DNA of 36,391 nt. Origin: a virus. The position numbers and the translations under genes are program-made. Each line of letters opens with the position of its first letter. Position 1 is the stretch's first letter. Positions 16,365 to 25,131 of this stretch are shown piece by piece. The notes beneath the pieces were generated by a model. The model made no database searches. It worked only from the letters and a program-made list of their open reading frames with translations, and was not told the origin of the DNA. The DNA is taken from positions 1-36,391 of the IMG/VR virus record IMGVR_UViG_3300045125_000161, one strand, 5' to 3'.

Positions 16365-17809
16365 CTATAATTCAAATTTCCATCTGATCTTTCCGCAATC
16401 CCAAATTCTCGCAAGTCCGTGTTGATGTGCCCAAGCATATTCTGTCATTTCTTTGGGACAATTTGTATTAGACTTCTTTTGACTCTGCTTGCTGATTCGC
16501 TTAGTGGGACTTTTCACATTTATGTAGCAATAATCTGGATAATATTCTTTTTCCATTTTGAAATTTAAGGCTTTATAAACATTGCCGACACTCCAGCGAT
16601 TATCACTGAAACTTATAATTGATTTATGATTATTTTGTTTCGCCCATGTGATGCATTTAGAAAACAATTTACTTGCGCCGCCGACAATCTGCACTCCATC
16701 TTTAAAGCATAATCGATCAAGAACAAGATTATCATATTGACGATTATGACGACCAAGAGATATTGCCCCAACCAATTCGTCTTTATAAAATAAACCGAAA
16801 AATATAAAGCCTAAAGAGTTTTTGCCTTGTATGTGATATTTTTCGAAAAAGTCTCGCCCAGCTTTTTTTGTCAATTTCTGTGATCTTACAATTTCTGGCA
16901 AATATTCGAATATCATTAATTCCCAAAACTGCCTTAATGTGTCCTTTGCACTGTTCTTGACGATCCAACCACTCATCGGAAAATATTGTCAATAATTGGA
17001 CTTGATTTTCCATGCATTTTTTATATTTATTATAATGATATTTGGGATTCTTTTCTTGATTCTGATGAAAATTCATGATGCCAATTTAAGCCACAATATT
17101 CGATAGCTATTTTTTTGGCGGAATCATACATGTCAATTTCAAAACCTTGCACAAGAGATCTATTAGATTGAAATTAAATCCAAATGAATTTAACCATTCT
17201 TCTATTTCTTTTTGAGTTTTCCCATAATTACTGACGGGAAATTTTCCATGATTTGAAAGGCATGTTTCCATGGCTTTTTGACGAAATGCTTCCAATTGGA
17301 GGGCGTGACGAACCCCATAAATTATTTCATTGGTGTTTTCTTGTTTGTTTTTTATCGAAGCATTCTGAGTGGGATTTTTTACACCATATTTTAATATATT
17401 TTTTTCAGCGATTCTGTTCTGAATTTCTGTGCTGCCAAAAGGATTTCTTGTTCCTAGTGTTTTCTCACAACTATCTTCTTGTCGTTTTTTAATGTCAGGA
17501 TTTTTCATGACATTATCAACTCCATATTTAATCTTTACAGTATTTTTTATAGCTGCTTTGATGTTTTCATTTTGAAATCCGTTGTCAGTTCCGAACAAAA
17601 TTCTGTTAGATTCTATTCGTTTCTTCTGAACGCAAATCTTATTGCTACAACTATCACTTTGTGTAACCTTATGTGAACGTTCGATATTGTGCTTCATTCT
17701 TTCAAAAACTTCACCACAATAATCACATTTTACAGAAAATTTTTTCTTTTTGATTGGCTTGTGAGAAATTCTTTCCGAGAGATTCAAAAGTTTTTTCATC
17801 CAAAATCAT
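16365..17809 (-). CDS. Vsr-like (EDxHD, I-Bth0305I type) homing endonuclease with GNAT-like C-terminal domain
   Basis: About 480 residues in four frames. N-terminus with zinc-binding CDYCGEVFERMKHN and CSNKICVQKK. Then short repeats around the form KYGVxNxxxNxxIK (RILFGTDNGFQNENIKAAIK, KYGVDNVMKNPDIKKRQ, KYGVKNPTQNASIKNKQ), typical of phage homing endonucleases. The nuclease part reads IAIEYCGLNWHHEF, YHYNKYKKCMENQVQLLTIF, SDEWLDRQE and IRIFARNCKITEI, as in the Vsr-like EDxHD family. The C-terminal 200 residues (FFEKYHIQGKNSLG, IVGGASKLFSKCITW, SFSDNRWSVGNVYKALNF) form the GNAT-like domain often fused to these enzymes. AGGAG lies six bases before the ATG at 17809. It lies just beyond the capsid gene terminator. 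Confidence 0.78.
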
Positions 17810-17960
17810 GATTTGCTCCTAAAAATTTACAATTATCTAATTATAGTTTCACTAGGTGTACAAATCAAGAATAATTTTCACTTATCATATAACAAACAGC
17901 AAAAAAGTCTCCTGATAACATGGTTTCAAAGCAGCAAAGTTTCAATTGGTGTAAAAATAA

Positions 17961-17997
17961 AAAAACACCCCATTACAAGGAGCAATGAGGTGTTTTT
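17961..17997 (-). terminator. Terminator after the major capsid gene
   Basis: Arms AAAAACACCCCATT and AATGAGGTGTTTTT with a nine-base loop, about 65 bases past the capsid stop. A and T runs on both sides mean it can work in both directions. The rest of 17810-18062 shows no gene. Confidence 0.8.
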
Positions 17998-18062
17998 CGT
18001 GTTTTTAAGTACTTATAGGTCAAGCACTTAGGATTTTGCCTATATAACAAAATTGGCTATAC

Positions 18063-19489
18063 TCATGTATCATAAAACTTTGCTCCCTCACGGAGAAGTT
18101 TTTTGCCGTATCTTGTTAGTATCCCTTTTCTTGGACAGAAGCTCTCTGGATCGAGAACAACTGGTGTTTGCGTGAGAGGAACATATGGACAGTAGAAATA
18201 ACCTGAATCCATATAGCTATCACCCTTATAACCCATCAACAATTGGTTGGTTGGGAATAGTGGATCTTTATATAGTCTCCAACGGTTATTGACTGTACCA
18301 ACGTATTGAATACCTAGCGAGCTTGTGAAGGTTTCGGCTAGGGGCTGGTGCGAAACCGGCTGTTGCTGTTTCGAAGATCGAAGCAACTTCAGGGCTGGTA
18401 ACGATCCAGTTAGCTCCACCACGCAAGGTTTTACGATGGATAACGTTTGAAACTTCGACGACTTTAACATAGAGTGATTCATACTTTTCCTTGATGGTTT
18501 CACCGAGGGCAGTATTGAAGTCCCAAGCAGTAACAGTACCAGCTGTTGTTACGAAGATCGGTTAGAACTTCGCGGTCGATTTCGAGGTTGATTTCTTGAG
18601 CTAGAACAGCGGTTAGTTCAGCTTCAGCATCAAGATTGTGCTGTGAGCGGAGGTCTTGCTGAGCTTCATACGACCAAACAGCCTTCAACTTACGGGTCTT
18701 AGCAGCGATTTCTTCTGATTCGATCACGAGGTTGATTTCTGGAAGATCTTGGTTACATTCCATGTTATATTCATAGGAAACAACAGCATGGTTAACACCG
18801 GGAGTGCCACCATTCCAAGCGATCTTAAGTTCGCCTGTGGTGAGATCGAGCATTGAACCTGCGGTCTGACCCTTGATTGCTGGAGCACCGATATCAACGA
18901 AGTTAACTGAACCACCAGCGGTAACAACGAATGTTTGAACAGCGACGGCACCAACATAGAGTGTACCAGTAACAGTACCAGCTAGGATTGGGGTGTGTTC
19001 GAGTGGAGCATAGGTTGTGACCATACCAAGACCAGCGTCAGTTGAGCTTACTTCATTCTGAACGAACTGGCTGGAGTAGAAGATGTCCAAGTTAGCAGTA
19101 CCGTCTGCCAATTGCATCAAGCTGTTAGCGTCATCGCCGGGGAATCCACCGATATTGCTAGCACCACGGGTTGCGCCCCTTGTTGCTGCTGTATCTAAAT
19201 CGCAGGTAGTAGACCAAACCTGTTGGACCGAGCAATGAAGCTGAACAGAGACGATCTTGTTAGCGATTAGCTGTGGATAAATACGACGAACGAGAGGGAT
19301 GCTGATACGCTTGAACTGAGCGATATCGCCTGTATCTGTTGAGACTTCGTTCATAAGTCTTTGGTTTTCGAGTAGAACTGCTGTGGCACTACGAACATAA
19401 CGGTCTTGAATACCTTCGAGGAGACCTGTCTTGCCCCAACGTGTTTCTAGCTCCTTAGCCTCGTTTAAAAATCGAGAATTTGCGTTCAT
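18063..19489 (-). CDS. 23: Major capsid protein, T4 gp23-like
   Basis: The hexamer-forming shell protein of the T4-type head. About 475 residues in several frames (shifts near 19230, 18550, 18500 and 18340). It begins MNANSRFLNEAKELETRWGK, then SATAVLLENQRLMNEVSTDT and the conserved VRRIYPQLIANKIVSVQ, followed by LLGPTGLVYYLR in a shifted frame. The gp23 core is clear: EIAAKTRKLKAVWSYEAQQD, LRSQHNLDAEAELTAVLAQE, INLEIDREVLTDLRNN. The C-terminus reads IQYVGTVNNRWRLYKDPLF, GYFYCPYVPLTQTPVVLDPE and RYGKKLLREGAKFYDT. LNE and LLE near the N-terminus are possible protease sites. It is last in the gp21-gp22-gp23 order and followed by a terminator. Confidence 0.95.
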
Positions 19490-19519
19490 ATATTTCCTAA
19501 AAAATTTCTAAGGGACTAA

Positions 19520-20415
19520 TTATTTGGTTGATTTAACACCTGATAGGATCAACATTTGATCTAGATCAGGATTTGATGGTGCTGTACTTTCCGCAATAAC
19601 AGCTTCATCTAAGGATGTCTTACCCTCCCCGTTACATTCTCTGCTTTCGTTGCTCTTTCATTCTGTTCTGTGATAACGCCTGACTTCTTAGCTTTGGAGA
19701 CAGCTTTGCGGCTTTCCGAGATAAGTTCTTGGGCTTGACGCACAGACTCATTTAGTTTGGTATTTTCTGTGGAGAGACGAATATTACGGGCTTCCATAAT
19801 TCGGAGTTGCCCCTTCATTTCTTCAACAGTCTTTACAGCTTCTTCCAACTTACTGGATGAAACTGCATTGATACCTTCATCTGATAGATAAGAGGATGTT
19901 AGATCAACAATCTTATCTAGTGTGACTTTGTGTTCAGCCATACGAGGATCATTTAGAACATCGCGTTTAGCTTGTTCATAAATTTCTGATCCCTTGAACT
20001 GTAGGAACTGATCAACCTTGTCAACGATATATTCCTTCATTTCAGCAAGTTTGCGATCATATTCTTCATACATATCGACTTCGAGTTGCTGATTCTTAGC
20101 TTGTTCTGCCTTGAGCATTTGGTATGCTTCTTCATAACCTTCTTCAAGGGCAGCTTTATATTCTTCGCCTTGAATTTCCAAACGATTACGTAGATCGCCG
20201 ATGATGGCATAAGCTTCTTCGTAACCTTGTTCTGCTGTTTTTTCAGCATCTGTCAATTCAGTGGTAAGCTCAGCATAGGCTTCTTCAAGTTTCTGATTAA
20301 ATTCAGCTTCAAGATCTGCCTTAGCCTGCTCCAACATTTCATTTACAGCGGCTGATACTTCTTGGATCTCAGACTCTGGTAGGAGCTTTGATAATGCTTC
20401 AGTAATTTTGTCCAT
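19520..20415 (-). CDS. 22: Prohead scaffold (core) protein, T4 gp22-like
   Basis: About 298 residues, strongly acidic and almost wholly helical or coiled coil: MDKITEALSKLLPESEIQEV, DLEAEFNQKLEEAYAELTTE, EGYEEAYAIIGDLRNRLEIQ and QLRIMEARNIRLSTENTKLN, with repeated EEAY blocks. The last 30 residues (TSLDEAVIAESTAPSNPD, DQMLILSGVKSTK) follow a frameshift near 19610. Scaffold proteins fill the prohead core and are degraded by the gp21-type protease before DNA packaging. Identity rests on position between protease and capsid genes and on composition. It starts six bases after the protease stop. Confidence 0.85.
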
Positions 20416-20420
20416 TTAGC

Positions 20421-21089
20421 CTAACCTCGCTTTATATTGCTAGTTTGTTTCTTGATTATTCCGCCCAAGCAAGCAATTAGTGCTTCTTTGTTGGTGTACT
20501 TATGTATGCTGCTCGATTCATTTTTTGCAACATTTTTTACATAATTTTGTGTCGGAATATAATTTTCTTTTTTCGCAACGACTTTCTCCTGAAAGGCGTT
20601 GTATGTGGAAGGATCAGCAACAGCATCAAATGTAATCAGTTTATAGCTTTCGCCAATAACTAGAATTCCATTTTCATCACTGCGACCATTGCCAACACCA
20701 CGACTACTGATTCCTACCCGAACACCATCGGATATGAGGCTCTTGAGAATACGACCATGAGGCGTATTCAAAATTTCACCTTCACCCATGAGATTGTTAC
20801 CTTCCCACCATAGCTTAGTAATAACGTGGGAACATTTCTCAAAGTGAATAATACTATCAGTTGGGTGATCTAATTCACCAACTAATCCACGAGCTTCAAC
20901 GATTGGCATTAGCTTCTTGAGATTTTCATCAAGAACACCAAAGGGGTAGATTCTTTTATTCTTGTTTACTGCTTCGGCTTCTTGAAATTTTCCTTTGAAT
21001 TTAGTGAGACCTTTATCGGTTGACTCATTAAGATTCATGGAGAATCCGCCATTGTCGCAGCAATCAACGAGTAATGTCATATTGTCCAT
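20421..21089 (-). CDS. 21: Prohead core protease, T4 gp21-like
   Basis: An intact 222-residue frame. It cleaves core and shell proteins at (L/I)xE during head maturation. Family motifs: KFKGKFQEAEAVNKNKRIYP, the catalytic His in GLVGELDHPTDS, GEGEILNTPHGRILKSLI, and the catalytic Ser in VRVGISSRGVGNG, followed by LITFDAVADPSTYNAF. The fold is the herpesvirus assemblin type. CAGGAG lies six bases before the ATG, and a late promoter at 21126 sits inside a 7-base inverted repeat. The C-terminal 35 residues (NESSSIHKYTNKEALIACLG) are probably a trimmed regulatory tail. Confidence 0.92.
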   Translation of the reverse strand: MDNMTLLVDCCDNGGFSMNLNESTDKGLTKFKGKFQEAEAVNKNKRIYPFGVLDENLKKLMPIVEARGLVGELDHPTDSIIHFEKCSHVITKLWWEGNNLMGEGEILNTPHGRILKSLISDGVRVGISSRGVGNGRSDENGILVIGESYKLITFDAVADPSTYNAFQEKVVAKKENYIPTQNYVKNVAKNESSSIHKYTNKEALIACLGGIIKKQTSNIKRG

Positions 21090-21116
21090 AATACTCCTGT
21101 TTTTTTATATATTCAG

Positions 21117-21143
21117 CACGACAGTTATTTATGCATTGTCGTG
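21117..21143 (-). promoter_or_regulatory. Late promoter CATAAATA inside a 7-base inverted repeat
   Basis: CATAAATA (minus strand, 21126-21133) lies between exact arms CACGACA (21117-21123) and TGTCGTG (21137-21143). It precedes the protease, scaffold and capsid genes. The flanking palindrome looks like an operator or RNA hairpin; no other late promoter in the window has one. Confidence 0.62.
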
Positions 21144-21159
21144 TTGATTTTTTATAAAA

Positions 21160-21189
21160 AAATACGTCTGGACTTAACCAGACGTATTT
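21160..21189 (-). terminator. Terminator between head-core gene and protease operon
   Basis: Perfect 12-base arms AAATACGTCTGG and CCAGACGTATTT with a six-base loop (ACTTAA). On the minus strand a T-rich run follows. It lies 15 bases past the stop of the head-core gene. Confidence 0.88.
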
Positions 21190-21203
21190 CTATTAAGTTA
21201 ACC

Positions 21204-23018
21204 TTACATATCAACAACTAAATCATCGGACTTAGCTTTTTGGAAAATCGGCTTTTGGAGCATATGGATTCTGTAGATTTGGCTCATGTATCATTTGATT
21301 GGAATCGGCTTAAATCACTTTCACCACTATTTGCAGCGGAAGGTTCTTTCATTTTGAAATCACCAGCTTTAGGAATATAAGGATTGCTGACTGCTGGCTA
21401 GACTTGATCTCCCCCCATGCTCATCCAAGCATTATTTCTCATTTCATCAGCTAGATTATTATGATAGCTTTTTCCATCTGAGACTGGAGCGGGATCATTC
21501 CAATCGCCATTATACTTTGAAGGAACTGCATCAGTAACTTTAGCGTTCATGAGTGTTCGTGGATGTTCGCCATTGACAGAAATGTGTGTAGTGTTAGTAA
21601 CATCCCACTTATCTGACGAACCCATAACATTACTTTCAACGATATCGTGTAGGAATGAAGCGATAGATTCAGCTAAGTTTAGATCGACAGCATTTTGACG
21701 ATTTATAATAGCTTGGCATTCGTACATATAACCTTCAACGGTATCTTGAGTGGCTTGATCGCCCAATTCAAGAGCAGCACGACGAACTTCATTGAGTGCT
21801 TTTAGAAGATCTGAGAAAACTCGTAGTTCTGTTTCTTCTGATTCATCGAGCTTTGTAGAAGGAATTCAGTGGAAACATTACGGAATTCTTGGTATGAATC
21901 TTCGCAGGTCTTGCATTCAGCAGTGATATCAGTTTCTGCTCCTGCAAGTTGACCGATCTTGCGAACGCGATCAGTATAAGCATTATGTGCAGTGCGCAGG
22001 ATTGCTTCAGCCATGAATTGACAGGTATTATCATCAAAATTGGTGATATTGGCACTTTCAAGAGCGACAGCAATTTGATCAGCGAGTTCAGATTCTGTAA
22101 CATAAATAACATCTGGCCAACGAGAAACGATAGCTTCGAGAGTTTCTTCAAGTGCATGATTATCAGAAATATTATTATGTCTCTTGAGATCTGACATTGC
22201 TCTTACGAAGTTTTGGTCTTCACTAATTGTTTTCTTAGCATTTCCGCGAACGATCTTGAGGTCATGATCCAATGTTTTCCAATTGAAATTAAGAATTTTG
22301 GCTTCATTTCGTTTTTGCAATGTAGGAATAGCAACTGCAGTAATATTTCCTTTTGCGTCTGTTTGAACTTGCGATTCGCCCAAAAGAGGACCAAATTGCT
22401 TATAATCAATGAAATCGATGACATTTTCGCACATAACAGCCCATTCTTTCATGGTTGCTGGCTTAATTTTTTTAGCAAATGGATTGGATTTGTGATTTTT
22501 GCCTTTCTTAGCAGCAATCATCGCAAAGAATTTTCGTTGTTTTGCGGTCATTGGCTTTTTGTTTTTTCCTTTCTTTTTCATAAAGAATGGAACATCTTTG
22601 TCATCTTCATTCTTTGCGGATTCATTAACGATTAAACCACGGCGAACGGATGGCATAGAAAGATATGCTTCAAATTGATGGCTTGCTTTAGCATCATTGT
22701 TATCCAAGAGCGATTCCACCATATTGTTAAGAAGTTGGCGAGCATTTTTCTTTTCGCTTTCTTCTTCGATAACAAGTTGCTCAATATTTTCAAGAACCAA
22801 TTGATCCTTATTGAGTGTATAGGTGGCATGAATATATGTGCCATCTGGAGCTTTCCATAAGTAACATCTGATTCGCCAAATGTTGATAGTCTGAGATCGT
22901 CTGTTCCCAATGTTTTGGCGAGAACGTCTTCAGCCCCGATTAATTCATCTTGGGCATTAGTAAGTGAATTTTCTTCGATTTTCTTAAAAGTATCGAAGCT
23001 GATGAGTTTTCTTTTCAT
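21204..23018 (-). CDS. Large putative head-core protein with capsid-targeting-like leader
   Basis: About 605 residues after joining five frames. The leader MKRKLISFDTFKKIEE resembles a T4 targeting leader and ends in IEE before NSLTNAQ. Next: YGKAPDGTYIHATYTLNKD, LLNNMVESLLDNNDAKASHQ, a lysine-rich patch (FFMKKKGKNKKPMTAKQRKF), a helical central region (AIVSRWPDVIYVTESELADQ, NTCQFMAEAILRTAHNAYTD), YMYECQAIINRQNAVDLNLA, and a Pro/Asn-rich C-terminus (NPYIPKAGDFKMKEPSAANS, NPYAPKADFPKAKSDDLVVD). GGGAG precedes the ATG at 23018. It lies between portal and protease. No family recognised; packaging in the prohead core is inferred. Shifts fall near 22850, 21850, 21400 and 21300. Confidence 0.65.
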
Positions 23019-23148
23019 AATCAATTGACTCCCTGTGCTGTTGTTAAAAACTTAAAAATTGTTCATGCAACTGGTGCCTGTAATGCAAATATGTATTATT
23101 GTCAAAATATTTTTTTCTTAAATATTAAAAAAAATGAATGCTAATATA

Positions 23149-23156
23149 TATTTATG
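23149..23156 (-). promoter_or_regulatory. Possible late promoter box CATAAATA
   Basis: Minus strand ATGCATAAATATATATT, about 130 bases before the head-core gene at 23018. The box matches, but the leader is long. The 186-base gap 23019-23204 is otherwise very AT-rich with no gene seen. Confidence 0.45.
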
Positions 23157-23204
23157 CATTTACCAAGATAGTTGATGCCTGAAAATATTTAAAAAGGGAG
23201 CGAA

Positions 23205-23534
23205 ATGGAAAGCTTTAGAGAATTTAAAGATAGGTTAGATGAAATCAGTTTATCCCAAATAGGAAAAGGCACATTTGGTCGCACTCCGTCAATCAGCACT
23301 CAATCCGCCGATGCATTGGAAACAGTATTACAAGGTTTTATGGAATTATTGGCATTTAAGCCTGCTAAAGTATTCATGTTTCTAAAAACAAATTCAAATG
23401 ATCCAAAAATTCATGCAATTGATCCTGAGACATTTAATGATCCTGCATTAAAATCACGAGTGAGACAAGCTTCTCGTAAAGTAGCACAAGGATTAGCAAA
23501 AACAGAAACTGAACCACCAACAACTGAATTTTAA
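23205..23534 (+). CDS. Putative internal head protein with capsid-targeting-like leader
   Basis: An intact 109-residue frame. It begins MESFREFKDRLDE, then ISLSQIGKGTFG: an aromatic/Glu/aromatic leader with LDE as a possible gp21-type cut. The mature part (TVLQGFMELLAFKPAKVFMF, SRVRQASRKVAQGLAKTETE) is basic and helical with a short acidic end. AAAGGGAG lies six bases before the ATG. It is followed after three bases by a second gene with the same kind of leader. The packaged-protein role is inferred. Confidence 0.65.
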   Translation: MESFREFKDRLDEISLSQIGKGTFGRTPSISTQSADALETVLQGFMELLAFKPAKVFMFLKTNSNDPKIHAIDPETFNDPALKSRVRQASRKVAQGLAKTETEPPTTEF

Positions 23535-23537
23535 TTT

Positions 23538-23905
23538 ATGAAAAGTTTTTTGAATATATCAGTGAGAAACACCAAGATCAGATTGGCGACGATCAAGATT
23601 CTGAATACAATGCTGCTATTGATGCTTTTCAAATTATTTTGAAAAAGAAAAGCGAGCATGCAACTTCTTTCCTTAATAACATGAAAGAAATAATGCCAGA
23701 GCTTAAGCCTGTGTTGCAAAAATATGGTTTAAATGCTTTTTCTCCGCTAGATACAAAAATTTACAAGCATCGACACAAGTTTGATAACACAGGTTTAGGA
23801 GATAAATCTGTGGACATTGCCGCTTCTGGATCAAGTGCAGGAGATATTGCAAAGGGTGATGATGTTGTGTTGCCAAATGTCGCAGATGGCTATTCACAAA
23901 ATTAA
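23538..23905 (+). CDS. Putative internal head protein, leader MKSFFEYISE
   Basis: About 122 residues; one base is missing early (near 23551). The corrected leader MKSFFEYISE closely parallels the T4 internal-protein leader MKTYQEFIAE and ends in ISE, a protease site, before KHQDQIGDDQDSEY. The rest: AAIDAFQIILKKKSEHATSF, LNNMKEIMPELKPVLQKYG, TKIYKHRHKFDNTGLGD and a Gly/Ser/Asp tail (VDIAASGSSAGDIAKGDD). An uncorrected reading sees only 23639-23905. It is likely co-transcribed with the 23205 gene. Confidence 0.62.
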
Positions 23906-23973
23906 GAATAATTAACAATATAATTTTAATTGTTTTTACTACATATAATTTGTCTAACCATTGGTGGCATCTC

Positions 23974-24890
23974 ATGGACAAATTTTCTGTAGTCACTGTT
24001 TTTTAACCCTGCTGGATACTCATCTCTGCTGCAAAATTATTTTATTTTTGCAGAATCTTTAAAAAAGAAAAATATTAATCTTATTACTGTCGAATGTGCT
24101 TTTAACGACGGTTCTTTTACATTCCAGAAGATAAAAATGTATATCGTTTAAGAAGCAATAGTATTATGTGGCAAAAAGAACGTCTCATTAATTATGGCGT
24201 TTCTAAATTGCCAGATTCTTGTGATTATTTTGCTTGGATTGATTGTGATGTTTTATTTTTGCAAGATGATTGGGTAGAACAAGCTTGTGAAAAATTGAAG
24301 ACTGCCAGTATTATTCAGCTTTTCAAAAAAATATTTTATATGCCTAAGGGTATGGTAAAATATGATGGAACAAAGATTCCATTTTTTCAGGGAGTGGCTT
24401 GGCAATATAAAATTCACAAAAGTTGGTTAAATCGACGCAAGATAAATGAGTTGCCATTTTCTGCACTGGGATTTGCTTGGGCTTGTCGCAGAGAGTTATT
24501 TGCAGACATTGGCGGAATTTATGATAAAAACATTGTTGGAAGTGGAGATACATTTTTAGTAGATTGTTTATTAGATTCTTGGGACATTCATGGATTTGCC
24601 AATAAATTCAACGAAAAAATGAAAGTTGATTTAATGGCATATTGTTCGAAATTTAGACAAAAGAATCCAATTATCGATTATATTCCTGTAGAAATTACGC
24701 ATTTATGGCATGGTAATTTAAAAATAGAAAATATATGGATCGACATGATGTCATTAAAAAGTATGACTATGATCCTATAGCGGACATAGAATTGATTAAT
24801 GACGTTTATGAATGGTCATCAGACAAATCAGAAATGCATACAGATATACGTCAATATTTTTTTGAACGGAAAGAGGATTCAGAAGTTTAA
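23974..24890 (+). CDS. GT-A type glycosyltransferase
   Basis: About 305 residues in four frames. It opens MDKFSVVTVFFNPAGYSSL, the first strand of a GT-A fold, then NINLITVECAFNDGSF, MWQKERLINYGVSKLPDSC and the metal-binding motif FAWIDCDVLFLQDDW (DCD as DxD). Further on come FSALGFAWACRRELFADIGG and GSGDTFLVDCLLDSW, typical of the acceptor side. The C-terminus (PIADIELINDVYEWSSDKSE, RQYFFERKEDSEV) is read after a shift near 24740. GGTGG precedes the ATG. It is a plus-strand insert within the head block; the acceptor is unknown. Confidence 0.75.
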
Positions 24891-25131
24891 TTTCTTTTTC
24901 CGAACCAAAAAACATTGGCTTTTTTAGCACGCTTTCGTTGAGTTCAAATCCGCACATATCACCAATTACGGTATCAACTCCGCATAATGGACAGATGACA
25001 GTTTTTCCGTTGTCTGTATATTCTTTGATATCTTTTACATCGAACATTTTAACACAACAAAAACAACCTGCTTTTTTTGATTGTTCGACAATATTTCGAT
25101 TATTCATTGCCATTTGGGGGAACTGATTCAT
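24796..25131 (-). CDS. Small zinc-ribbon protein
   Basis: The first 80 residues are convincing: MNQFPQMAMNNRNIVEQSKK, then GCFCCVKMFDVKDIKEY (CxxC) and VICPLCGVDTVIGDMCGFEL (CxxC), a zinc ribbon seen in small bacterial and phage proteins with the CGVDTVIGD signature. The last 30 residues overlap the end of the glycosyltransferase gene and are doubtful; a frameshift near 24880 probably hides the true stop. The ATG overlaps the portal stop (ATGA), so it is coupled to the portal gene. Confidence 0.6.
   Translation of the reverse strand: MNQFPQMAMNNRNIVEQSKKAGCFCCVKMFDVKDIKEYTDNGKTVICPLCGVDTVIGDMCGFELNESVLKKPMFFGSEKEIKLLNPLSVQKNIDVYLYAFLICLMTIHKRH

Noticed and set aside
18063-19489. Intron or intein in the capsid gene
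   Set aside because: The breaks in frame are single-base shifts with continuous gp23 sequence on both sides; no inserted segment is present.
22213-22635. 140-residue plus-strand open frame within the head-core gene
   Set aside because: It lies wholly opposite a gene with clear coding sense and has a Phe/Cys/Ser-rich composition typical of a shadow frame.
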